Origin: an uncultured Methylococcaceae bacterium
Lineage (GTDB): Bacteria; Pseudomonadota; Gammaproteobacteria; Methylococcales; Methylomonadaceae
Reading direction: 5' to 3'
Length of the DNA: 5,756 nucleotides
Assembly: GCA_903839795.1 (NCBI GenBank)
Contig: CAIMDR010000068.1
Location: 1 to 5,756 of the forward strand
Position numbers and translations under genes: made by a program
Shown here: positions 1 to 5,756 of the stretch, piece by piece
Numbering within the stretch: the stretch's first letter is position 1
How the letters are laid out: every line of letters begins with the position of its first letter
Notes under the pieces: model-generated
Database searches by the model: none
Told to the model about the DNA's origin: nothing
What the model saw: only the letters and a program-made list of their open reading frames with translations

Positions 1-69
1 AGGCAATGCCGCCAGTGACGATCCAGCGTCACGCAACGCTTGGAGCGCTGCCGGATAAAAAGAGACCGA
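1..69. other. Unassigned left-edge sequence
   Basis: No gene could be assigned. A short plus-strand frame is open from the window edge to a TAA at 56-58, giving an alanine-rich tail. The minus strand is also open across the edge. Either could be the end of a gene cut by the window, but the piece is too short to tell. A 6-bp stem (gtgacg 15-20 with cgtcac 27-32) suggests that this may instead be intergenic repeat sequence continuous with the palindrome that follows. Confidence 0.25.
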
Positions 70-118
70 TCGCTGAGCGGAATCGAAGTGAGTTGTCCGC
101 TTCGACTCCGCTCAGCGA
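70..118. repeat. REP-like imperfect palindrome
   Basis: Two 19-base arms (70-88 and 100-118) are inverted copies of each other with a single mismatch, around an 11-base centre. The core is cgctgagcgga followed by tcgaag, answered by cttcga and tccgctcagcg. The motif resembles short palindromic intergenic elements (REP or small MITE type) found scattered in many bacterial genomes. In RNA it would form a strong hairpin. It sits in a gene-poor stretch beside a decayed toxin gene, a usual place for such elements. Only one copy is present here, so its repetitive nature is inferred. Confidence 0.65.
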
Positions 119-165
119 ACGAGTTAACCTTAAACTGTCCCAACTTAAGTAGGTAGCCCTATTTT

Positions 166-240
166 ATCAAGCTGAAAATTGCAGTATTCCATAGTGCTGA
201 ACACATATTCGAAGAAACCAAGCCGCTAATACCGGCATGA
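166..240 (+). pseudogene. Possible remnant of a hicB antitoxin gene
   Basis: Read in the frame of codon 166, the sequence gives I-K-L-K-I-A-V-F-H-S-A-E and then a further run of residues ending at a TGA (238-240). That stop overlaps the ATG of the hicA remnant as ATGA. Many HicB antitoxins begin with a similar M-K-x-K-x-x-V-H-x-A-E stretch and precede or follow hicA. If this is one, the start codon has become ATC and nearly all of the body, including the usual W-A-E-x-P-x-L-P-G-C region, is missing. The match is short and could be chance, so this is inference. Confidence 0.25.
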
Positions 241-483
241 GTGGTGAATATCCACCGCTTACCTGCAAGGACATTAAAAAGATTCTTGCTTATTTGGGAT
301 TTACTGCACGGCCCACAAAAGATACTTCACACGAACAACGGGTTAAAGAAGAAAATGACAGGCTGTAAAAAATAACGGGTAAATTGCCCCAAAGCGCCTT
401 TTTCTCAGACACTTATCAAGAGCATGTCCGAACAAGCCGGGTTAAAGAAGAGGGATTTTTACCGGATTTTCAAGCAACTATAG
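237..483 (+). pseudogene. hicA: Decayed hicA mRNA-interferase toxin gene
   Basis: This is a broken toxin gene of the HicA family, small RNA-cleaving toxins with a double-stranded-RNA-binding fold that pair with HicB. The first part (ATG 237) reads M-S-G-E-Y-P-P-L-T-C-K-D-I-K-K-I-L and includes the family T-S-H-E-Q signature with its catalytic histidine (residue 32). It stops at TAA 366-368, where a tyrosine codon is expected. Reading through, the frame then shifts by +1 at the ggg run 377-379. From 385 it continues as C-P-K-A-P-F-S-Q-T-L-I-K-S-M, then A-G-L-K-K-R-D-F-Y-R, to TAG 481-483. Repairing those two lesions gives an 81-residue protein of normal HicA size. The usual G before T-S-H and the W after E-Q are replaced by D and R. 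No intact antitoxin gene is present, so the locus is inferred to be non-functional. Confidence 0.82.
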
Positions 484-509
484 CCACGAACCCCGTGTCT
501 TTTTGTGGC
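483..509. other. Stem-loop after the hicA remnant
   Basis: Arms at 483-490 and 502-509 pair over 8 positions (gccac with gtggc, one G-U pair). A smaller inner hairpin (cacg 485-488 with cgtg 494-497) is followed by a tcttttt run on the plus strand. That makes a weak plus-strand terminator for the former hicA gene possible. The short inner stem makes termination uncertain. Confidence 0.3.
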
Positions 510-538
510 AGATTAACCTGTATTTTCTAAATTTAGGT

Positions 539-564
539 TAGCGTAACCCTTAAGAGTTACGCTA
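539..564 (-). terminator. Candidate stem-loop terminator of grxD
   Basis: A perfect 9-bp inverted repeat (tagcgtaac 539-547 with gttacgcta 556-564) surrounds an 8-base loop that is itself partly self-complementary (cttaag). It begins 12 bases past the glutaredoxin stop codon, where a terminator is expected. No clear U-run follows the stem on either strand, so it may be an RNA-stabilising hairpin or a poor intrinsic terminator. Confidence 0.4.
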
Positions 565-576
565 CCAACAGGAATT

Positions 577-900
577 TTATTCCTCTACACCGCCAGCCGC
601 TGCCAACAAGGTAGCCAACTCGCCTTTTTTATACAAGTCGATAACGATGTCACAACCGCCAACCAATTCACCACTGATATACAATTGCGGATAAGTAGGC
701 CAATTTGAATATTCTTTAAGCGCTTCACGCAGCTCTGGATCTTCAAATATATTAACGTACATATATTTTGCCTGACAGGCATTTAATATCTGTACCGTTT
801 GGCCGGAAAAGCCGCATTGCGGGAAATCAGGCGAACCTTTCATGTATAAAACGACCGGATTGTTATCAATCTGGTCTTTAATTCTTTCTATAACGCTCAT
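577..900 (-). CDS. grxD: Monothiol glutaredoxin, Grx4/GrxD type
   Basis: This is a cytosolic CGFS-type monothiol glutaredoxin. Known members bind a glutathione-ligated [2Fe-2S] cluster as dimers and pass it to apo-proteins, taking part in Fe-S assembly and iron homeostasis rather than general thiol reduction. At 107 residues it is close to E. coli GrxD (about 115). The family features are all visible: Lys21 in Y-M-K-G, the active-site C-G-F-S at 29-32, the W-P-T-Y-P segment (67-71) with the cis-proline next to the glutathione site, and the G-G-C-D glutathione-binding motif at 81-84. The start ATG (900-898) fits the family N-terminus M-S-V-I-E-R-I; the Shine-Dalgarno sequence upstream is weak (gag). 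It is transcribed away from argD. A stem-loop follows the stop. I see no clear promoter for it; the best -35/-10 pair would leave almost no leader. Confidence 0.95.
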   Translation of the reverse strand: MSVIERIKDQIDNNPVVLYMKGSPDFPQCGFSGQTVQILNACQAKYMYVNIFEDPELREALKEYSNWPTYPQLYISGELVGGCDIVIDLYKKGELATLLAAAGGVEE

Positions 901-959
901 TGTAATTACTCAAATAGATAAAAAACCAAGCAATCTTATCAATTTTGCGTCAGTAAAAA

Positions 960-974
960 AAGTAATTCTTATCA
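960..974 (-). promoter_or_regulatory. Weak Fur-box-like 7-1-7 motif
   Basis: On the minus strand the 15 bases read TGATAAGAATTACTT. They match 10 of the 14 specified positions of the classical 7-1-7 Fur consensus (TGATAAT, any base, ATTATCA), mostly in the left half. The site lies between the divergent grxD and argD genes. Iron control would make sense for an Fe-S-carrying glutaredoxin, but in this AT-rich spacer such a match can arise by chance. Confidence 0.2.
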
Positions 975-982
975 TCCATCGC

Positions 983-1011
983 TTGCCTGAGACCAGATTG
1001 ATACTTATAAT
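983..1011 (+). promoter_or_regulatory. Sigma70-type promoter of argD-argF
   Basis: The -35 element TTGCCT (983-988, four of six consensus bases) is separated by exactly 17 bases from a perfect -10 TATAAT (1006-1011). Transcription should begin near 1018 and leave a leader of roughly 54 bases before the argD ATG. No convincing ArgR operator (ARG box) was seen around it. Confidence 0.7.
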
Positions 1012-1040
1012 CGAACATTTTTTTATCGGGTAGTCGATTA

Positions 1041-1066
1041 CTGCCTGTTTTTTCGCTTACAGGCAG
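1041..1066 (+). promoter_or_regulatory. Leader hairpin covering the argD ribosome binding site
   Basis: A perfect 8-bp inverted repeat (ctgcctgt 1041-1048 with acaggcag 1059-1066) has a 10-base loop and ends five bases before the argD ATG at 1072. The only Shine-Dalgarno-like sequence, agg at 1061-1063, lies in the 3' arm and would be base-paired when the hairpin forms. No U-run follows, so it is not a terminator. A role in limiting translation start is inferred. Confidence 0.5.
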
Positions 1067-1071
1067 AAACC

Positions 1072-2262
1072 ATGACTAGCCATATTATGCCAACGTACAA
1101 TCGCTTACCGGTCACTTTTGAACGGGGCGAAGGCGCGTGGTTGTTGGATGAAAACAATAACCGTTATCTGGATGCCATTTCCGGCATTGCCGTCTGCAAT
1201 TTAGGGCACGCTCACCCCGCAGTTCACAAGGCTATCTGTGCGCAAAGCGAAAAACTGCTGCATACGTCCAATATCTATAAAATTGCCAATCAGGAACGTC
1301 TTGCCGGCCAACTGACTGAAAAAAGCGGTATGGATAACGTGTTTTTTTGTAACTCGGGTGCCGAGGCCAATGAAGCGGCTATCAAATTGGCGCGTAAGTA
1401 TGGTCATGAAAAATGCATCGATTATCCTGCCGTTATTGTCATGGATAAAAGTTTTCATGGCCGTACCTTGGCAACGCTAAGCGCAACCGGAAACAGTAAA
1501 GTACAGTACGGCTTTACGCCGCTGGTTGAAGGCTTTGTCCGCGTACCGTATAACGATATCAGCGCGATTAAACAAGCGCTTGCAGACAATAAAAATATCG
1601 TTGCCATTTTGGTTGAACCTATTCAGGGCGAAGGCGGCATCAATATACCTGCCCCTGATTACCTTAATCAGATACGCAGTCTGTGTGACCAACACGACTT
1701 GCTGATGATGCTGGATGAAATTCAGAGCGGCATTGGGCGTACCGGTAAATTTCTTGCCTTTCAACACAATAACATTATTCCTGATGTCTGTACCCTGGCT
1801 AAAGCACTGGGTAATGGCGTGCCTATTGGTGCGTGTCTTGCACGGGGCAAAGCGGCAGAACTGCTTACTGCCGGTATGCATGGCTCTACCTTTGGCGGCA
1901 ATCCGTTGGCGTGTAGCGCGGCCTTGGCAGTATTGGCAACATTGGACAAAGACAATCTGATTGAACTGGCACGGCAAAAAGGCGATGCTATTTGCGCCGG
2001 TTTTACCGAGCACCTGCAAGGTAATCCACATGTTGTTGATATTCGTAATAAAGGCTTAATGATCGGTATTGAACTCGACAGTCCCTGCGCCGAGTTGGTT
2101 AAATCGGCCCTGCAACAGCGTTTATTAATCAATGTGACGAATGAATCCACTATCCGTTTGTTACCGCCCTTAATTATTGACGAGCAACAAATCAAGCTGC
2201 TGGTAGATACTTTATCAACACTTATCAACAACTACACCGAACAAACTGCACAAAAAACATGA
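1072..2262 (+). CDS. argD: Acetylornithine aminotransferase
   Basis: This PLP-dependent class III aminotransferase makes N-acetylornithine from N-acetylglutamate semialdehyde with glutamate as amino donor, in cytosolic arginine synthesis. Many ArgD enzymes also serve the N-succinyl-diaminopimelate step of lysine synthesis. At 396 residues it has the normal length. Visible landmarks are the N-terminal P-T-Y-N-R-L-P-V segment, [12 protein letters not shown] substrate-loop residues, S-G-A-E-A-N-E-A for cofactor phosphate binding, V-E-P-I-Q-G-E-G-G, the cofactor aspartate Asp215 in [12 protein letters not shown], the Schiff-base lysine Lys244 in T-L-A-K-A-L-G-N-G, and S-T-F-G-G-N-P-L-A. The ATG at 1072 is preferred because it matches the family start M-x-x-H-I-M-P-T-Y; an ATG at 1087 is the alternative. 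The Shine-Dalgarno sequence is inside a leader hairpin. It heads an operon with argF, overlapping it by ATGA. Confidence 0.96.
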   Translation: MTSHIMPTYNRLPVTFERGEGAWLLDENNNRYLDAISGIAVCNLGHAHPAVHKAICAQSEKLLHTSNIYKIANQERLAGQLTEKSGMDNVFFCNSGAEANEAAIKLARKYGHEKCIDYPAVIVMDKSFHGRTLATLSATGNSKVQYGFTPLVEGFVRVPYNDISAIKQALADNKNIVAILVEPIQGEGGINIPAPDYLNQIRSLCDQHDLLMMLDEIQSGIGRTGKFLAFQHNNIIPDVCTLAKALGNGVPIGACLARGKAAELLTAGMHGSTFGGNPLACSAALAVLATLDKDNLIELARQKGDAICAGFTEHLQGNPHVVDIRNKGLMIGIELDSPCAELVKSALQQRLLINVTNESTIRLLPPLIIDEQQIKLLVDTLSTLINNYTEQTAQKT

Positions 2263-3167
2263 TCATGAATCCCAGACATTTCACCAGCTTGCTTGATTTA
2301 TCCAGCGAAGAATTTCGTCACATTATCCATAGAGCCATAGAACTTAAAAATTATCGCGACCCTGATTACCAACCGTTAAAAGGCCAGGTATTGGCGATGA
2401 TTTTTGAAAAATCATCCACCCGCACCCGTATTTCCTTTGAAGCGGGCATGGTTCATTTTGGCGGCAGCGCTTTGTTTTTGTCACCCAGAGATACCCAACT
2501 GGGTCGTGGTGAACCGTTGCATGACAGTGCCAAGGTTATTTCCAGCATGGTCGACTGCATCATGCTAAGAACCGACAAACACGAAACCGTAACCACCTTT
2601 GCACAACATTCCAGCGTACCGGTTATTAACGGGTTAACGGATTTACAGCATCCCTGCCAATTGCTGGCGGATATGCAAACTTATTTTGAATTTCGAGACG
2701 ACATTAAAGGAAAAACCGTTACCTGGATTGGTGACGGCAATAACATGTGTCATTCTTATATTCATGCCGCCATGCTGCTGGATTTTAACTTAAACATTGC
2801 TTGCCCAACCGGCTATTATCCTCAACAAGAATTTGTTGACGCTGCCGGCGATCGTGTCAGATTTTTTAATACCGCATTGGAAGCGGCTAAAAACACTGAC
2901 CTCTGCGTAACCGATGTCTGGGCCAGCATGGGTCAGGAAGATGAACAAAAACACAGGGAAATAGCGTTTAAAGATTATCAGATTAATGCCGAAACCATGA
3001 ATGCTGCGCATAAAGACGCCTTGTTTATGCATTGTTTACCCGCTCATCGGGGTGAAGAAGTAACGGCTGAAGTGATAGACGGTCCGCAAAGTGTTATCTT
3101 TGCAGAAGCTGAAAATAGACTGCATGCACAAAAAGCATTACTGGAATTTCTCCTGTGCAAAAAATAA
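2259..3167 (+). CDS. argF: Ornithine carbamoyltransferase
   Basis: The enzyme joins carbamoyl phosphate and ornithine to give citrulline and phosphate, the step after ornithine formation in arginine synthesis; it is a cytosolic trimer in the usual anabolic form. The carbamoyl-phosphate loop S-S-T-R-T-R (52-57), H-P-C-Q (131-134), the ornithine-side D-V-W-A-S-M-G loop and the H-C-L-P motif (258-261) followed by A-H-R-G-E-E-V are all intact. These identify a true ornithine enzyme, not an aspartate carbamoyltransferase. At 302 residues it is a normal compact ArgF. The ATG at 2259 overlaps the argD stop (ATGA). A second in-frame ATG at 2265 gives the more familiar start M-N-P-R-H-F and may be the real one. 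No strong Shine-Dalgarno sequence precedes either, so translation is probably coupled to argD. Confidence 0.96.
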   Translation: MIMNPRHFTSLLDLSSEEFRHIIHRAIELKNYRDPDYQPLKGQVLAMIFEKSSTRTRISFEAGMVHFGGSALFLSPRDTQLGRGEPLHDSAKVISSMVDCIMLRTDKHETVTTFAQHSSVPVINGLTDLQHPCQLLADMQTYFEFRDDIKGKTVTWIGDGNNMCHSYIHAAMLLDFNLNIACPTGYYPQQEFVDAAGDRVRFFNTALEAAKNTDLCVTDVWASMGQEDEQKHREIAFKDYQINAETMNAAHKDALFMHCLPAHRGEEVTAEVIDGPQSVIFAEAENRLHAQKALLEFLLCKK

Positions 3168-3210
3168 CGTTAAAATTAGCGTTACCAACTGACTCACACA
3201 GAACAACTCC

Positions 3211-3879
3211 GTGAAAAATTTACTCAGTGCTTTTTTTATCCTGATACTCGCTTCGGCTTCGGCGCAGGCTGAAACCGTTTATGTGGCAGACGATCTTAAT
3301 TTATCGTTAAGAAAGGAAGCCAATACCCAGAGTAAAATTCTGCAATCGCTGTCTACGGGAGCGCCTCTGACGGTTATTGATAAACCCAAAAAATCTGAAT
3401 TTATTCACGTTCGTCTGGTTGATGGAACCGAGGGGTATATTAATTCGCGTTATACCAAAAAACAGGCACCCGCTGTTAACCCTAAAGATAATGCCGGCAA
3501 AACCCTAACCTTGGTACAGTCTGACAATGCCGCACTGCGAGCTGAACTGGCGACACTAAAAGAAGCGGTTACACCGGGCTCATCCCTGGAAAAGTCTTTA
3601 GCCGTTGAACGTGATCAGTTAGCCCGCGAACTCAATGACATCAAAAAAACAGCGGGCAGTTCGCTACAATTAAAAAATGAACGCGATGAACTTCAAGAAC
3701 GGGTCGTTAATGTTGAACGGGAATTGCAGCAGTTCAAACTTGAAAATCAGGTACTCAAAGACACCGCTGGTCAGGACTGGTTTTTATACGGCGGTTTACT
3801 CTCGCTTGCCGGTGTTCTTTTAGGCTTTATCCTGCCCAAACTCGGCTGGCGACACAAAAGCAGTTGGGATTCGTTTTAA
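3211..3879 (+). CDS. Membrane-anchored SH3-domain coiled-coil protein (TIGR04211/YgiM type)
   Basis: Three parts can be seen. A signal peptide covers residues 1-20, with a likely cut after A-Q-A before Glu21. A bacterial SH3 domain (about 22-85) shows L-N-L-S-L-R near its start and G-T-E-G-Y-I-N-S-R-Y near its end. A charged heptad-like coiled coil (about 98-185) follows. Residues from Trp190 to about 210 form one membrane helix, and a short basic tail ends in S-S-W-D-S-F. This order and the tail are typical of the TIGR04211 family, which includes E. coli YgiM. The molecule should sit in the inner membrane with the SH3 part in the periplasm. A cell-wall role is suggested for bacterial SH3 domains, but the exact function is unknown. 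The start is GTG with a poor Shine-Dalgarno sequence; it is chosen because it gives a complete signal peptide. It follows argF by 43 bp and is probably read through from it. Confidence 0.85.
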   Translation: MKNLLSAFFILILASASAQAETVYVADDLNLSLRKEANTQSKILQSLSTGAPLTVIDKPKKSEFIHVRLVDGTEGYINSRYTKKQAPAVNPKDNAGKTLTLVQSDNAALRAELATLKEAVTPGSSLEKSLAVERDQLARELNDIKKTAGSSLQLKNERDELQERVVNVERELQQFKLENQVLKDTAGQDWFLYGGLLSLAGVLLGFILPKLGWRHKSSWDSF

Positions 3880-3888
3880 TTTAAGGGG

Positions 3889-3923
3889 AAAGGGACAAGG
3901 GACAAGGTACAAGGCAAAAGGCA
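3889..3923. repeat. Five purine-rich heptamer repeats
   Basis: Five consecutive 7-base units (aaaggga, caaggga, caaggta, caaggca, aaaggca) lie just after the SH3-protein stop. They belong to the short tandem heptanucleotide type described in cyanobacteria and seen in other bacteria. They do not encode protein. Together with the pyrimidine heptamers downstream they make the spacer a loose inverted arrangement. Confidence 0.75.
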
Positions 3924-3925
3924 AA

Positions 3926-3941
3926 AAGATACGCATATCTT
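3926..3941. other. Central hairpin between the two heptamer arrays
   Basis: A perfect 6-bp stem (aagata 3926-3931 with tatctt 3936-3941) with loop cgca lies exactly between the purine array and the pyrimidine array. Transcribed RNA could extend this into a longer imperfect stem because AGG-rich units face CCT-rich units. A transcript-ending or RNA-stabilising role for the upstream gene is possible but unproven. Confidence 0.45.
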
Positions 3942-3945
3942 GTAT

Positions 3946-4001
3946 CCTTCACCCTTCATCCTTCATCCTTCATCCTTCGCCCTTCGCCTTTCGCCTTTCA
4001 C
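3946..4001. repeat. Eight pyrimidine-rich heptamer repeats
   Basis: Eight back-to-back 7-base units fit CYTTCRY: ccttcac, three of ccttcat, two of ccttcgc, then ctttcgc and ctttcac. The two edges are slightly diverged and the centre is exact, as expected from growth by replication slippage. The array ends 30 bases before the ilvD start codon. The ilvD promoter, if separate from upstream transcription, is not obvious in this spacer. Confidence 0.85.
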
Positions 4002-4018
4002 TCTTTTACCTTAACACC

Positions 4019-4022
4019 AGGA
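4019..4022 (+). promoter_or_regulatory. Shine-Dalgarno of ilvD
   Basis: AGGA lies nine bases before the ATG at 4032. It is the best ribosome binding site among the genes in the window and supports the chosen ilvD start. Confidence 0.6.
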
Positions 4023-4031
4023 ATCAATAAC

Positions 4032-5720
4032 ATGGCTCACTCAGATGACCACAACACCCGCCCCTTTTCTTCACTCGTTGTTGACGGCATGGAACGAGCA
4101 CCCAGTCGTGCCATGTTGCACGCCGTTGGTTTTAAAAATGAAGACTTTAAAAAACCGCAAATAGGCATTGCCTCGACTTGGAGCATGGTTACTCCGTGCA
4201 ATATGCACATCAACAAGCTGGCAGATTCTGCGGCGGCTGGTGTTGATAATGCCAACGGAAAAGCCGTTATCTTTAATACCATTACCATAAGTGATGGTAT
4301 ATCAATGGGCACGGAAGGCATGAAATATTCGCTGGTATCCCGCGAAGTGATTGCCGATTCTATTGAAACCGTGGTCGGCTGCCAAGGCTTTGACGGCATT
4401 GTTGCGATTGGCGGCTGCGATAAAAACATGCCCGGCTGTATGATTGGCATATCACGCCTGAATCGTCCGGCCATTTTTGTGTACGGCGGCACCATTATGC
4501 CCGGTTGTCATAAAGACAAAAAACTGGATGTGGTTTCTGTTTTTGAAGCGGTAGGTGCTCGGGCCAATAACCAAATTAATGATACCGAACTGGCTGAAAT
4601 TGAAGCCAAAGCCATTCCGGGTGCCGGTTCCTGTGGCGGTATGTACACCGCCAACACCATGGCTTCGGCCATTGAAGCGCTAGGCATGAGCTTACCCAAC
4701 AGCTCGGCTCAAGCCGCTATTTCAAACGACAAAAGACTGGACTGCGAACGTGCCGGCGCAGCCGTTCTGGAATTAATAAAAAATAATATCAAACCCAGCG
4801 ACATTATGACCAAAGCCGCATTTGAAAACGCCATTACCATTGTCATTGCACTGGGCGGCTCAACCAATGCCGTATTGCACATTCTGGCGATGGCCAATGC
4901 CGGTAACGTCGACATTACCCTGGATGACTTCACCCGCATCGGTCAGCGTGTACCCTTGCTTGCCGATTTAAAACCCAGCGGTCGTTACCTGATGACTGAA
5001 TTAATTGAAATCGGCGGCATTCAACCGTTGATGAAAATCTTGCTCGATAAAGGCTTACTGCACGGCGACTGCTTAACTGTAACCGGAAAAACGCTGGCGG
5101 AAAATCTGGCCGATGTTAAACCGTATCCTGAAGACCAGGACGTGATTCACTCGCTGGACAACCCCATTAAAAAAGACAGCCATTTGGTAGTTTTATATGG
5201 CAACCTGGCACCGGGTGGCTCAGTTGCAAAAATTACCGGTAAAGAAGGTTTGCGCTTTGTCGGCACCGCCAAAGTATTTGACGCCGAAGAACAAGCCCTG
5301 CACAGCATATTAAACGGCGACATCGTTAAAGGTGATGTGATTGTTATTCGCTACGAAGGCCCCAAAGGTGGCCCCGGTATGCGTGAAATGCTCTCCCCGA
5401 CTTCCGCCATTATGGGCAAAGGTTTGGGTAAAGAAGTGGCCTTGATTACCGACGGCCGTTTTTCCGGCGGCACCTGGGGCATGGTCGTTGGTCACGTCGC
5501 GCCCGAAGCGTACGAGGGCGGGCCGATCGCTCTGGTCAAGGAAGGCGACTCCATCACCATCGATGCGCACAAACGCCTGATCCAGGTGAACATCGGCGCG
5601 CGCGAACTCGCGCAGCGCCGCAAGAAATGGAAACAACCCAAACCGCGCTACACGCGCGGCTTGCTGGCGAAATACATGAAGCTCGTGTCGAGCGCGAGCA
5701 GCGGCGCCGTCACCGACTGA
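4032..5720 (+). CDS. ilvD: Dihydroxy-acid dehydratase
   Basis: This cytosolic Fe-S enzyme dehydrates 2,3-dihydroxy-isovalerate and 2,3-dihydroxy-3-methylvalerate to the 2-keto acids that lead to valine, leucine and isoleucine. At 562 residues it is of the shorter class; E. coli IlvD has about 616. Likely cluster ligands are Cys56 (T-P-C-N-M-H), Cys129 ([10 protein letters not shown]) and Cys201 (G-S-C-G-G-M), the three-cysteine pattern of [2Fe-2S] members. Lys131 corresponds to the carbamylated magnesium-binding lysine and Ser478 in D-G-R-F-S-G-G-T to the catalytic serine. The end, [10 protein letters not shown], is normal for the family, so the reading frame is full length. The oddity is composition: codons 488-562 have about 85% GC at third positions against 56% in the 75 codons before. 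The gene looks like two sources joined inside the conserved [15 protein letters not shown] stretch. Confidence 0.95.
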   Translation: MAHSDDHNTRPFSSLVVDGMERAPSRAMLHAVGFKNEDFKKPQIGIASTWSMVTPCNMHINKLADSAAAGVDNANGKAVIFNTITISDGISMGTEGMKYSLVSREVIADSIETVVGCQGFDGIVAIGGCDKNMPGCMIGISRLNRPAIFVYGGTIMPGCHKDKKLDVVSVFEAVGARANNQINDTELAEIEAKAIPGAGSCGGMYTANTMASAIEALGMSLPNSSAQAAISNDKRLDCERAGAAVLELIKNNIKPSDIMTKAAFENAITIVIALGGSTNAVLHILAMANAGNVDITLDDFTRIGQRVPLLADLKPSGRYLMTELIEIGGIQPLMKILLDKGLLHGDCLTVTGKTLAENLADVKPYPEDQDVIHSLDNPIKKDSHLVVLYGNLAPGGSVAKITGKEGLRFVGTAKVFDAEEQALHSILNGDIVKGDVIVIRYEGPKGGPGMREMLSPTSAIMGKGLGKEVALITDGRFSGGTWGMVVGHVAPEAYEGGPIALVKEGDSITIDAHKRLIQVNIGARELAQRRKKWKQPKPRYTRGLLAKYMKLVSSASSGAVTD

Positions 5721-5756
5721 CGATTTAGCGCCCGCCGCGCAGAACAAGGATCAAGC
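5488..5756. other. GC-rich segment of foreign composition
   Basis: From about 5488 the DNA changes character and stays changed to the window end. By hand count 5461-5756 is about 64% GC and 5161-5460 about 50%. Codons such as gcg and cgc become frequent and the AT-ending codons usual for the neighbours become rare. The segment covers the last part of ilvD plus 36 bases beyond. It looks like sequence from a high-GC proteobacterium. Whether this is recombination or a mis-joined assembly cannot be decided from the window. Confidence 0.75.
5746..5750 (+). promoter_or_regulatory. Possible ribosome binding site of a following gene
   Basis: AAGGA lies 25 bases past the ilvD stop and six bases before the window ends, so a gene could start just outside. 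No start codon is visible. In some betaproteobacteria lgt follows ilvD, but nothing here confirms that. Confidence 0.2.

Noticed and set aside
915..942. grxD promoter (TTGATA, 16-base spacer, TATCTA on the minus strand)
   Set aside because: The -10 matches only three of six bases and transcription would start about eight bases before the ATG, leaving no room for a ribosome binding site.
842..1033. Plus-strand open frame of 63 codons between grxD and argD
   Set aside because: It overlaps the grxD start in antisense and runs through the argD promoter; its product is low-complexity AT-driven sequence.
1477..2031. Minus-strand open frame of 184 codons inside argD
   Set aside because: It is fully antisense to argD, which has all its catalytic motifs, and has no ribosome binding site or family signature.
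3160..3186. argF terminator
   Set aside because: Only a 5-bp taacg/cgtta stem is present, with no U-run after it.
3889..4001. CRISPR-like array
   Set aside because: The units are 7 bases long with no spacers, so these are simple tandem heptamers.
5310..5747. Minus-strand open frame of 145 codons at the ilvD end
   Set aside because: It is antisense to a well-supported ilvD. It stays open because of the high GC of that segment, and its product has no recognisable motif.

Overview
The window reads as ordinary proteobacterial chromosome. The likely source is a gammaproteobacterium, possibly a methanotroph of the Methylococcales. That placement is inferred from protein style, from about 50% GC in the one stretch counted (5161-5460), from a TIGR04211-type SH3 protein beside argF, and from a short-form ilvD. 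No search could be run, so it is tentative.

Layout. Positions 1-540 contain no intact gene. They hold a REP-like palindrome (70-118) and a dead hicA toxin gene (237-483), broken by one nonsense change and one +1 frameshift; a possible hicB remnant lies just upstream. A monothiol CGFS glutaredoxin (grxD, 577-900) lies on the minus strand and diverges from argD across a 171-bp promoter region. That region carries a good sigma70-type promoter and a stem-loop that buries the argD Shine-Dalgarno sequence. argD (1072-2262) and argF (2259-3167) overlap by ATGA and are probably translationally coupled. A GTG-started, membrane-anchored SH3/coiled-coil protein follows after 43 bp (3211-3879). A 152-bp spacer packed with purine and pyrimidine heptamer repeats then precedes ilvD (4032-5720).

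How the genes fit together. argD and argF catalyse the acetylornithine transamination and the ornithine carbamoylation steps of arginine synthesis. ilvD makes the 2-keto acids for valine, leucine and isoleucine and needs an Fe-S cluster. CGFS glutaredoxins carry Fe-S clusters, so grxD and ilvD are related in theme, though nothing shows they are co-regulated.

Main anomaly. The last ~75 codons of ilvD and the bases after it differ sharply in composition from the rest of the window. GC is about 64% against about 50% just before, and third-position GC is about 85% against 56%. The change falls within a strongly conserved motif. This is either homologous replacement of the gene end or, quite plausibly, a chimeric assembly join near a contig end. 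I see no convincing new biological system here.
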